Numbered from the stretch's first letter, positions 1 through 5,600 are shown. The stretch is DNA of 5,772 nt from Deltaproteobacteria bacterium (GCA_016200595.1 JACQEL010000271.1:1-5772); one strand, 5' to 3'. A program made the numbers and translations. The notes: generated by a model from the letters alone, not told the origin.

Positions 1-1252
1 AAGATCTGCAATGGAGTGATGCCGCCACACTGGAGGTGTTGGCGTACTTGGCTCAGCGGCGGCGGCAAGTGCGGTTGCAAGTCCTGGGGACCTATCGGCC
101 AGTAGAAGTAGTCGTGAAGGGGCATCGGGTGCGGCGCTTAGTGCAGGAACTGTACGGACGGCGGCAGTGCGAGGAAGTAGTGCTAGAACTTTTCAGCAGA
201 GCAGAGGTGGAAGAGTATCTGGAGCAGCGTTTTGGCCGCAGTCCTGCCGTACGGGCGCTCAGTGAACCGATCTACCATTGTACCGATGGCAACGCACTGT
301 TTGTGGTGAACTTTGTCGACTATCTCCTGCAGCATGGCCTGCTGATCGCAGACGGTAAGCGAGTGGAACTACGGGTGGAGAGTGTCAAGCTCCAGGAACT
401 GGTGCCCGACACCCTGCAGCGGTTGATTACGCGGCAGATCGAGGGGTTGAAAAAGGAGGAGCAACAACTGCTCAGGGTGGCCAGTGTGGCGGGTCTGACT
501 TTCACGACCGCAGAGGTGGTGGAGGTGGGGGGGCACACGCTGGAAGAGGTGGAGGAGGTGTATGACGCTTTAGCAAGTACGGGGCGGTTTATACAGGTAG
601 AGGGGATAGCGGAATGGCCGGGGGGAACCGTGACGTCACGGTACGCGTTTCGGCACACCTTGTATCGGCAGGTATTATATGAGCAGCTCGGGCAGGGGCG
701 GCGTATCCGGCTCCACCGCCTCCTCGGTACCTGGAAAGAGGCGAAATACGGCGACCGCGCAGTTGAGATTGCCGGGGAGCTGGCGCGGCATTTTGCCGAA
801 GGGCGGGATTATTATCGGGCCGTGCAGTACCACTGCCAGGCGGGGGAGTTCACCTTGCGTCGCAGTGCCTATCGTGAAGCGATTGACCACTGCCAGCAAG
901 GACTCGAACTGCTCGAACGGTGGCCCGACACTCCTGAGCGCCAACGTCAGGAGCTGACGCTAAAACAGTCCGAAGTCCGAAGTCCGGAGTCCGAAGTCAA
1001 TAATCCGCAATCCGTAATCCGCAATTGGAAGCCGAGGCGTGTTTTCTCAAGGCCCTGGCGATTGCGCGCCGGCAGAGGGCGAAGTCTCTGGAGTTGCGGG
1101 CAGCGCTGAGTCTGAGCCGCCTGTGGCAACAACAGGGCAAAAGAGCAGAAGCCTACACCCTGCTGGCGGAGATCTATGGCTGGTTTACCGAAGGCTTTGA
1201 TACGCAAGACTTGCAAGAAGCCAAAGCGTTACTCGACGTTCTCCGTGCGTGA
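1..1252 (+). pseudogene. AAA ATPase/TPR signalling protein, 3' part, internally deleted and frameshifted
   Basis: The gene begins before the window; the frame is open from base 3. The first visible residues, DLQWSDAATLEVLAYLAQ, are a Walker B and following helix, and LGTYRP follows about 15 residues later. This is typical of the large predicted ATPases (COG3899-like, often fused to adenylate cyclase or kinase domains) that act as cytoplasmic signalling NTPases. RYAFRHTLYRQVLYEQL (bases about 640-690) and the helical stretch DYYRAVQYHCQAGEFTLRR that follows mark the ATPase end and the first TPR-like helices. This frame runs to a stop at 1107-1109. The family's usual C-terminus, beginning EAEACFLKALAIARRQ, lies in another frame from about 1025 to the stop at 1250-1252. 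The shift falls inside a 7-bp repeat tract. From family knowledge, a few hundred residues of TPR are missing between ELTLKQ (about 952-966) and the tail. Nucleotide-binding Walker A would lie upstream, outside the window. A functional short version cannot be excluded. Confidence 0.8.
967..1022 (+). repeat. Eight tandem 7-bp repeats inside the ATPase reading frame
   Basis: Units in order are AGTCCGA, AGTCCGA, AGTCCGG, AGTCCGA, AGTCAAT, AATCCGC, AATCCGT and AATCCGC, with strict 7-bp period. They form two sub-families (AGTCCGA and AATCCGC). The tract joins the ELTLKQ-coding segment to the C-terminal segment of the ATPase, and those two segments are in different frames. Because 7 is not a multiple of 3, each unit gained or lost shifts the frame. 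Tracts like this resemble the short tandemly repeated repetitive sequences of cyanobacteria and similar tracts in other large genomes. Confidence 0.9.
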
Positions 1253-1406
1253 GTACGCCCGACACCGCTGTCTGGTCAGGACAACACTATCTGTTTTGCT
1301 TGCGACTCTAACTTGATCCGAGGTGCAGCCTGACCTGGCTAGCCCCCCCTGAAAGGGAAAGGAACGGGGCTCTTCCGCTCCTGCCCCCCTCGGGTGGGGA
1401 CGCGCC

Positions 1407-2147
1407 TTAGGGTTCACAGATACCCTTGCCGCCGATCGGGTCGCCGTTACATTGCCCCGGCCCAATGTCAGCGGTATTGCCGAAGCAGGCCCGGTATCCT
1501 TTACAGGCGTTGTTGCCGATCGTCCCCTTGTTGCTGTGGCAGGCATCCACCCCGATGCAGGAGTCGGTGCCGACGGAGGCGATATTGTCCACGCAGGCGG
1601 TCTTCCCCTTGCAAGAGCTGGTGCCGACGTCCCCGCTGTTGGACGCGCAGGCCTGGACCCCGTGGCAGGAGTTGTTGCCAATCGCCCCGCTGGCAAACTC
1701 GCAGGACACAGTCCCGATGCAGGAGCCGGTGCCGACGGAGACACTGCTAGCGAAGCAGGCCTCAAGCCCGTTGCAGGAGCCGTTGCCGGCGTCCCCGCTG
1801 CGGCCCTCGCAGGCCTTCTCCCCGGCGCAAGATTGGGTGCCGAGGTCTCCGCTGTTGCCATGGCAGGCATCCACCCCCTTACAGGAGCCGTTTTTGACGT
1901 CCCCGCTGTTGTTGTGGCAGGTGTTCAACCCGGTGCAGGCGTGGTTGTGAATCCGCCCGCCGTTGTCAAGGCAGGCATCCACCCCGTTGCACGATTTCGT
2001 GCCAACATCTCCGGTATTGCCGGTACAGGCGTCGATTCCTATACAGGACCTGCGCCCCACGACCTGCGCCCCCGCCTGCGGGGTCCCTACCACTAACAGG
2101 CTCAGGCCCAGCAGCGTTACCAGTCCGACTCGATGTGAAATTCTCAT
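1407..2147 (-). CDS. Secreted Cys-rich protein made of 18-residue C-x5-C repeats
   Basis: I do not recognise this protein. It has 246 residues. The start at 2147 is chosen because AGGGAG (2154-2159) lies 6 nt upstream and because it gives a clean signal peptide: MRIS with R6, a hydrophobic core at residues 8-20, and AGA before a likely cleavage at A27. A longer frame to 2288 adds 47 residues that look like non-coding translation. From S34 to G231 there are eleven repeats of exactly 18 residues without an indel, of the form [SA]CxGxxAC, then a variable stretch and a hydrophobic-G turn. A shorter 15-residue twelfth unit closes the protein. C2 and G4 are invariant, and the mature chain has 24 Cys, an even number. 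Export plus paired Cys suggests disulfides formed in the periplasm or outside. The regular period suggests a beta-solenoid with one disulfide per coil (inference). There is no membrane anchor, catalytic motif or sortase signal. It stands alone, convergent with the broken ATPase gene. Confidence 0.85.
   Translation of the reverse strand: MRISHRVGLVTLLGLSLLVVGTPQAGAQVVGRRSCIGIDACTGNTGDVGTKSCNGVDACLDNGGRIHNHACTGLNTCHNNSGDVKNGSCKGVDACHGNSGDLGTQSCAGEKACEGRSGDAGNGSCNGLEACFASSVSVGTGSCIGTVSCEFASGAIGNNSCHGVQACASNSGDVGTSSCKGKTACVDNIASVGTDSCIGVDACHSNKGTIGNNACKGYRACFGNTADIGPGQCNGDPIGGKGICEP
1455..2048 (-). repeat. Eleven tandem 54-bp coding repeats
   Basis: The block encodes residues 34-231 of the Cys-rich secreted protein as eleven 54-bp units. 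Clear protein units are SCKGVDACHGNSGDLGTQ (unit 4) and SCIGVDACHSNKGTIGNN (unit 10). Units differ at most positions outside C2, G4, C8 and the hydrophobic residue at 15; G16 is kept in nine of eleven. The DNA copies have diverged, so these are old duplications kept in phase by selection on the protein rather than a fresh satellite. A partial twelfth unit (1410-1454) keeps the first Cys and G4 but has its second Cys 11 residues later instead of 6. Confidence 0.92.
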
Positions 2148-2180
2148 ACGCTTCTCCCTACAGCGGACAAAATTGGCACA

Positions 2181-2210
2181 GCTATACAACACAACTAAGA
2201 CCAAAAGCAA
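2181..2210 (-). promoter_or_regulatory. Possible promoter of the Cys-repeat gene
   Basis: Reading the minus strand, TTGCTT (2205-2210) is followed after 18 bp by TATAGC (2181-2186). A start point near 2174 would give a leader of about 27 nt carrying the AGGGAG ribosome site. The match to the sigma-70 consensus is weak, especially the -35, but the local sequence is richer in A/T than its surroundings. Confidence 0.3.
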
Positions 2211-2318
2211 GTAAAAGTGAGGTCCTGGTTTGCTGGGGTGGATTGTGAGCGGCACCGGTGACCACTTCTGGATTGCGCGGCGCTCCAATCTGGCGATTCC
2301 TTATCTCTCCCTGGGTAA

Positions 2319-2723
2319 CTACCAAATGACCTGCACGAGACCGGATGCTTGAATGTCCGCGTCTCGGGAAATCAACGGGAGTTCCAGGCTGCGCGCAGCT
2401 GCACAGATAAGCGCATCAAAAGGGTCCTTGTTCGGTTGTGCTCCATCAGCCAGATATATCTGTTCAGGAGTAAGATCCAGCGGCTGATAGGCTGGATTGC
2501 TGAAGAGATCGGCAAAGAACTCGCCGAGCGACCGCCCGAGATCGATGCGGCCCACCCGCACAAGGATGCTCACTTCCCACATGACTGCAACCGGGACGTA
2601 GAGGATCGTTCGCTGCTGCTCACAGGCTTGGAAGTGGGCAGCCGCCTGTTTCCCCAGCCGTCTGCTGCCTGCGGCGTGAAACAACAAAGGATGAGTATCT
2701 GTGACCGCGGCAGCTCTAACCAT
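2319..2723 (-). CDS. vapC: PIN-domain toxin, VapC-like ribonuclease
   Basis: The 134-residue product has the layout of a single-domain PIN ribonuclease, the toxin of type II toxin-antitoxin pairs, which cuts RNA with Mg2+ held by acidic residues. Visible are D9 in VTDTHPLLF, E50 in the MWEVSILV helix, D100 and D103 in NKDPFDALI, and D121 in LISRDADI. These match the usual four acidic positions, with DPFDALI near residue 100 very typical. The length is normal for the family. The start ATG overlaps the last 8 bases of the antitoxin gene (ATGGTTAG), so translation is probably coupled; there is no strong ribosome site of its own. The target RNA cannot be deduced. The symbol is a family-level name. 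Confidence 0.9.
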   Translation of the reverse strand: MVRAAAVTDTHPLLFHAAGSRRLGKQAAAHFQACEQQRTILYVPVAVMWEVSILVRVGRIDLGRSLGEFFADLFSNPAYQPLDLTPEQIYLADGAQPNKDPFDALICAAARSLELPLISRDADIQASGLVQVIW

Positions 2724-3048
2724 GTTTCCGTTCTCTGCGCGTGGATGGCCGGTTTGTCTTTTTCGCTCCCTTTCCTGCTGAAAAGCCTGGCCGGTCCTTG
2801 CTGGCTTGAGGAAAGAGGGTTCGTACTGCTTCGTCCGCTGTTAGGAAGTCGGAATCGGCTTCGGTAATGCGAATGGTTCCTACGACTGAACGGATAGTTT
2901 GCCCTTGCTGTCGTTCAGGAGCGCGCGCTTCTTGGATGAGTCGGTTGAGCACTTCACTGACGCTGCGACAGCCGGACGAAAGCACTCTGGTCCGTAGCCA
3001 CAGTAAGTTATCGGGGTCGAGCGTTATAGAAATAGGTTGCTTATTCAT
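2716..3048 (-). CDS. vapB: Ribbon-helix-helix antitoxin of the VapC-like toxin
   Basis: This 110-residue protein starts with a short strand (PISITLD, residues 5-11), a helix (DNLLWLRTRVLS), a turn with G26, and a second helix (SVSEVLNRLIQEARA, residues 29-43). That is the ribbon-helix-helix DNA-binding fold of CopG/Arc-type antitoxins. The middle part, SVVGTIRITEAD (residues 54-65) onward to about residue 82, is likely the toxin-binding arm. The last 20 residues are very basic (K93, K96, K97, R100, R104, R105, R107, K108), which is odd for such an antitoxin. The gene lies directly upstream of the PIN toxin and overlaps it by 8 bp. No Shine-Dalgarno precedes the ATG, so the message may be leaderless. 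The symbol is assigned by position and fold, not by close identity. Confidence 0.85.
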   Translation of the reverse strand: MNKQPISITLDPDNLLWLRTRVLSSGCRSVSEVLNRLIQEARAPERQQGQTIRSVVGTIRITEADSDFLTADEAVRTLFPQASKDRPGFSAGKGAKKTNRPSTRRERKHG

Positions 3049-3066
3049 ACGATAACTATACGATAA
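3047..3066 (-). promoter_or_regulatory. Direct repeat over the antitoxin start, candidate autoregulatory operator
   Basis: ATACGATAA occurs at 3047-3055 and again at 3058-3066 on the plus strand, exactly 11 bp apart, about one helical turn. The first copy includes the antitoxin start codon. On the minus strand TATAGT (3055-3060) lies between the copies and could be a -10 box, which would put the transcript start at or next to the ATG; no good -35 is seen at the right distance. Ribbon-helix-helix antitoxins usually bind short repeats one turn apart in their own promoter, so autoregulation is a reasonable inference. Confidence 0.5.
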
Positions 3067-3125
3067 AAAAAGTCTGCGGTCGATTTGCGCTTAGTCCTTT
3101 GTCAAATACAAAAGTTGACGACTTC

Positions 3126-3153
3126 GTTCATCGTTCAGCGTTCATCATTCATC
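3126..3153 (+). repeat. Four tandem 7-bp repeats in the divergent intergenic region
   Basis: The units are GTTCATC, GTTCAGC, GTTCATC and ATTCATC, with strict 7-bp period, followed by a decayed ATTTCTT. The tract lies between the divergent antitoxin and crotonase genes. It has the same period as the tracts at 967-1022 and 4766-4793 but a different unit, so it belongs to the same class of short tandem repeat rather than being a copy of one element. Confidence 0.85.
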
Positions 3154-3200
3154 ATTTCTTCTTCTGTTTGCCCACTCTAGGCAACCCCTGCACGGCTATG

Positions 3201-3254
3201 GTAAGCCATAACTTCGTCACCATCCCGCTGAAGGAGGGCAGAGTTATGGCTTAC
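3201..3254 (+). promoter_or_regulatory. Inverted repeat that buries the crotonase start codon
   Basis: GTAAGCCATAACT (3201-3213) is the exact reverse complement of AGTTATGGCTTAC (3242-3254), a perfect 13-bp inverted repeat with a 28-nt spacer. The right arm contains the ATG at 3246-3248, and the spacer carries the AAGGAGG ribosome site. In mRNA the stem would pair the start codon while leaving the ribosome site in the loop. The left arm can instead form a small local hairpin (TATGG 3197-3201 with CCATA 3206-3210), which would free the start codon. The pairing is seen directly; control of translation by it is inference. Confidence 0.6.
3231..3237 (+). promoter_or_regulatory. Strong Shine-Dalgarno that fixes the crotonase start
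   Basis: AAGGAGG ends 8 nt before the ATG at 3246. This decides the start: the frame is open back to 3099, and there is an in-frame ATG at 3198, but neither has a ribosome site, and the extra residues read across the 7-bp repeat tract. Confidence 0.9.
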
Positions 3255-4061
3255 GAAGCAATCATCTACGAAAAGGTCGAGGACAAGATTTTCCGCCTCA
3301 CCCTGAACCGACCGGAAAAGCTCAACGCCATGAGCCGGCAGTTGCTGTCGGAATTGGACAGTGCGCTCGATGAATTTGAGGGCAACAATGACGCCAGCGT
3401 GCTGATCTTCCGTGGCGCGGGCCGGGCGTTCTGCGCTGGGTATGATCTACAACCGGTGAGCGGCTCGGGTGGATTTACCGTGACTAATGACCGGTGGGGA
3501 TTACGCAAGATCGTCCAACGCTGGCAACGGTTGTGGAATCTGCCTAAGCCAACTATCGCCCAGGTCCACGGCTATTGCCTTGCTGGCGCGACGGAGTTCG
3601 TGGGTCACTGCGACCTCGTCTTTGCTGCCGAGGATGCCCAGTTCGGCCATCCCGCCGGCCGCTCCCTCGGTATTTTGCCGACCTTATCGTTGTGGCCTTA
3701 TCTCATTGGGATTCGCAAAGCCAAAGAGTACTTCTTCACCGGCGATTCGATGAATGCCAAAGAAGCCTTGGAGAACGGTCTGATCAACCGCGTCTATCCT
3801 CGCGAGAAGTTAGAAGAAGAAGTGCTGGCGTATGCCCGGCGCGTCGCGATGGTGCCGCTTGATCTGCTGACTTTGCACAAAGGCGCGACCAACCGTTTCG
3901 TTGAGATCATGGGCATCTATGCGGCTGAGCAGTCGGCGGCAGAATATGATGTGATTGCGCACCAGACGGTAACGGTCAAGAACGAAGTCAAGAAAATGGG
4001 CGAGCGTGGCCTGAAAGACGCGCTGCGCGATCGCGACAAACCGTTTGCCGGGAAGAAATAA
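3246..4061 (+). CDS. Enoyl-CoA hydratase/isomerase (crotonase) family protein
   Basis: The product has 271 residues, the normal single-domain crotonase length. It should bind an acyl-CoA and stabilise its enolate in an oxyanion hole, in the cytoplasm. NRPEKLNAM (residues 21-29), AFCAGYDL (61-68) and VHGYCLAGATEF (107-118) are the family hallmarks. The backbone NH groups near C63/A64 and of G114 would form the oxyanion hole. E117 aligns with Glu144 of rat mitochondrial enoyl-CoA hydratase. The second catalytic acid, Glu164 in the rat enzyme, falls on A137 in GHPAGRSLG, so ordinary hydratase activity is doubtful; an isomerase, thioesterase-like or other crotonase reaction is possible. GDSMNAKEALENGLINRV (residues 166-183) is the usual helix after the active site. 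The start is set by AAGGAGG 8 nt upstream. A histidine phosphatase gene follows after 13 bp, surely in one transcript. Family sure, reaction unknown. Confidence 0.93.
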   Translation: MAYEAIIYEKVEDKIFRLTLNRPEKLNAMSRQLLSELDSALDEFEGNNDASVLIFRGAGRAFCAGYDLQPVSGSGGFTVTNDRWGLRKIVQRWQRLWNLPKPTIAQVHGYCLAGATEFVGHCDLVFAAEDAQFGHPAGRSLGILPTLSLWPYLIGIRKAKEYFFTGDSMNAKEALENGLINRVYPREKLEEEVLAYARRVAMVPLDLLTLHKGATNRFVEIMGIYAAEQSAAEYDVIAHQTVTVKNEVKKMGERGLKDALRDRDKPFAGKK

Positions 4062-4074
4062 CGGAGAGCCCGAT

Positions 4075-4764
4075 ATGGATGGACGCCGCATTTATCTCCT
4101 CCGTCATGGAGAGACACTGTACCAATCTGAGGCTAATGAAGGCGCCATTGGCAATGGGGCGCTAACCGAACGTGGGCGTGAGCAGATCGCCGCCGCGGCC
4201 CTGTTATTTCGTGGCGTGCCGATCGACCGCGTGTACGCTAGTCCGCTGGCTCGCTCCCATGAAACCGCCAGTATCATTGCCAAGGAAAAAGGGCTTGACG
4301 TCCTAGTCTCTGCCGATTTGCGGGAGATCACTCCTAGTGCAGAGCTGATCGCCTCTAAGAGCGTGGCCGAGGTATTCCGGGAAATACAACAATTCTTCAA
4401 AAGCCACACCGCCAACTGGGATGAGCCGTATGTCGGTGGAGAGAGCTTTCGCCAGGTGCAGGAGCGTGGTGTGCGTTTTCTGGACTCGATGCTTAGCCAG
4501 GAGGACTGGCAGACGATTTTGGTGGTGGCGCACGGTGGTATCAATAACGCGCTCCTCGCCTACGCCACCGGCGTCACCGGCGGTCGCATCTTCAACATCG
4601 AGCAGGACTTTGGCTGTATCAATATCATCGATTTCGTCCATGGCCGGCCGTTTTTGCGTTTAGCCAATTTCACCCTGTATGACCAACTCAAGATCAACCT
4701 GCGTACCCACAGCCTGGATGTCATTCTCACCTTATTGCAAGAGCGTGGGATCATCACGAAGTAA
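4075..4764 (+). CDS. Histidine phosphatase family protein (phosphoglycerate mutase-like)
   Basis: The 229-residue protein opens with IYLLRHGET (residues 6-14), the signature of the histidine phosphatase superfamily, in which H11 is phosphorylated in the reaction. Other active-site residues are visible: R10, R60 in YASPLARSHETA, E84 in DLREI, and H153 in VVAHGGINNAL. All are at the expected spacing, so an active phosphatase, or less likely a mutase, is expected in the cytoplasm. The substrate is unknown; such enzymes act on sugar phosphates, nucleotides, phosphoproteins or cofactor precursors. The start at 4075 is chosen for GGAGA (4063-4067) 7 nt upstream; a GTG at 4045 would overlap the previous gene. 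It follows the crotonase gene by 13 bp and is probably translated from the same message. A structured, terminator-like spacer follows the stop. Confidence 0.92.
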   Translation: MDGRRIYLLRHGETLYQSEANEGAIGNGALTERGREQIAAAALLFRGVPIDRVYASPLARSHETASIIAKEKGLDVLVSADLREITPSAELIASKSVAEVFREIQQFFKSHTANWDEPYVGGESFRQVQERGVRFLDSMLSQEDWQTILVVAHGGINNALLAYATGVTGGRIFNIEQDFGCINIIDFVHGRPFLRLANFTLYDQLKINLRTHSLDVILTLLQERGIITK

Positions 4765-4765
4765 T

Positions 4766-4860
4766 GAGTAACGAGGACTGAGGACTGAGTGAAAACAATG
4801 ATCCAGGAGTTCAATGCCTCAGTGAGGCATTGCCTCATTACTCAGTCCTCATCGCTTTTT
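4766..4860 (+). terminator. 7-bp repeats forming a large stem-loop with T-run, possible terminator
   Basis: GAGTAAC, GAGGACT, GAGGACT and GAGTGAA (4766-4793) face CTCATTA, CTCAGTC and CTCATCG (4834-4854). TGAGGACTGAGT (4779-4790) pairs perfectly with ACTCAGTCCTCA (4840-4851), a 12-bp stem. Inside it, AATGCCTCA (4813-4821) and TGAGGCATT (4823-4831) form a second hairpin. TGAGGCA (4823-4829) can alternatively pair with TGCCTCA (4831-4837). Five T follow at 4856-4860. The structure lies between the phosphatase stop and the transferase ribosome site, so it may end the upstream operon. The gap between stem and T-run makes this less than certain. Confidence 0.5.
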
Positions 4861-4873
4861 CAGGGGGAAAATT

Positions 4874-5485
4874 ATGTATACACTCTACACGGCTCCGGCG
4901 TCCGGCAACGGGCGCAAAGTTCATACGTTCCTCGAAGAGGTTGGCGCCCAGTACCAACTTTCACGTCTCGATTTGCTGAAGGGGGAGCAGAAGAATCCTG
5001 AGTATCTCAAGCTTAATCCTAACGGCAAGGTGCCGACTCTGGTGGACGACGGGTTCATCCTGTGGGAATCGAACGCGATCTTGCTCTATCTGGCGGAGAA
5101 ATATCCTGCGGCCAAGCTTCTGCCCACCGGCGCGCAGGATCGCGCCCGGGTGTTCCAATGGCTTTTGTTCGAGCAGACGACGTTCCGGCCGCCGCTCTCG
5201 CTGCTGATGCGTCAGACACGCTTTACGCCCGCGGACCAGCGCGATCAGAAAGTGATTGACCAGTTATGGTCCGAGGTGCGCACGAACCTGGGCATTCTGC
5301 AGTCTGCGCTCTCTGGGCGTGAATATATTGGCGGGACGTTTTCCGTGGCGGATATAGCGGTCTTGCCGTATGTGTATCTCGCTCAGGATCTCGGCACTGA
5401 CCTTTCTGCCTGGCCCTCGGTCGTGGCTTACTACCAGCGGCTCTCCGCCCGGCCGAGTTGGCAGAAGGTGATTGCGTGGAAGTAG
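4874..5485 (+). CDS. Glutathione S-transferase family protein
   Basis: The 203-residue length is typical of a soluble bacterial glutathione S-transferase. The N-terminal thioredoxin-like domain (about residues 1-78) shows YTAPASGNGRKV, where S10 is the likely residue activating the glutathione thiol. NPNGKVPTLVDDG (residues 48-60) has the cis-proline P54 that holds glutathione, and ESNAILLYLAEKY (65-77) has E65 and S66, which bind its gamma-glutamyl part. The all-helical domain carries FSVADIAVLPY (156-166), with the S/T-x-x-D capping box that stabilises the fold. The protein should conjugate or reduce electrophiles with glutathione or a related thiol in the cytoplasm; the substrate is unknown. 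AGGGGG (4862-4867) lies 6 nt before the ATG. The terminator-like spacer before it suggests at least partly separate expression from the phosphatase gene. Confidence 0.93.
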   Translation: MYTLYTAPASGNGRKVHTFLEEVGAQYQLSRLDLLKGEQKNPEYLKLNPNGKVPTLVDDGFILWESNAILLYLAEKYPAAKLLPTGAQDRARVFQWLLFEQTTFRPPLSLLMRQTRFTPADQRDQKVIDQLWSEVRTNLGILQSALSGREYIGGTFSVADIAVLPYVYLAQDLGTDLSAWPSVVAYYQRLSARPSWQKVIAWK

Positions 5486-5513
5486 GACCGGCCGTACAGA
5501 CTTGGTATTTCCC

Positions 5514-5542
5514 GTAGGGGCACGGCGCCGCCGTGCCCCTAC
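5514..5542. repeat. Perfect palindromic intergenic repeat
   Basis: GTAGGGGCACGG (5514-5525) and CCGTGCCCCTAC (5531-5542) form a 12-bp perfect stem, or 13 bp if C5526-G5530 also pair. It sits 28 bp after the transferase stop. There is no T-run on either side, so an intrinsic terminator is unlikely, though it could protect the mRNA 3' end. Palindromes beginning GTAGGGGC are common dispersed repeats in several large bacterial genomes (from memory). Confidence 0.8.
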
Positions 5543-5600
5543 CCGGTAGCACAGTAAGTTCTCTGAGATTGCACGAGAGTAATGCGCGTTTGGATACGTC

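Noticed and set aside
527..533. Run of seven G in the ATPase as a frameshift site
   Set aside because: The protein continues sensibly on both sides in the same frame, so no shift is needed here.
967..1022. CRISPR-like array
   Set aside because: Units are 7 bp and directly adjacent, with no spacers.
1341..1399. Terminator for the Cys-repeat gene from the C-run and G-run pairs
   Set aside because: Only 4-6 bp arms can form and no T-run follows on the minus strand.
1455..2048. Insect-type antifreeze protein, because of the C-x5-C spacing
   Set aside because: Those proteins have 12-residue units and a regular T-x-T face; here units are 18 residues and the T-x-T face is missing. Similar spacing alone is not homology.
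1452..2096. Long open frame on the plus strand (214 residues) opposite the Cys-repeat gene, with shorter ones in other frames
   Set aside because: A 54-bp repeat with no stop in one unit tends to be open in all units in every frame. The minus-strand frame has the signal peptide, ribosome site and conserved Cys and Gly; the others give only low-complexity text.
2148..2288. 47-residue N-terminal extension of the Cys-repeat protein
   Set aside because: The start at 2147 has a ribosome site and a proper signal peptide; the upstream start has neither.
3100..3105. Perfect TTGACA on the minus strand upstream of the antitoxin, as a -35 box
   Set aside because: There is no -10-like sequence 16-18 bp downstream; TATAGT is about 39 bp away.
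3101..3119. Inverted half-sites GTCAA and TTGAC with 9-bp spacer, as an operator
   Set aside because: Five-base arms are expected often by chance, and no regulator gene is nearby.
3099..3245. Longer crotonase with start at 3099 or at the ATG at 3198
   Set aside because: There is no ribosome site before either, and the extra residues translate the 7-bp repeats.
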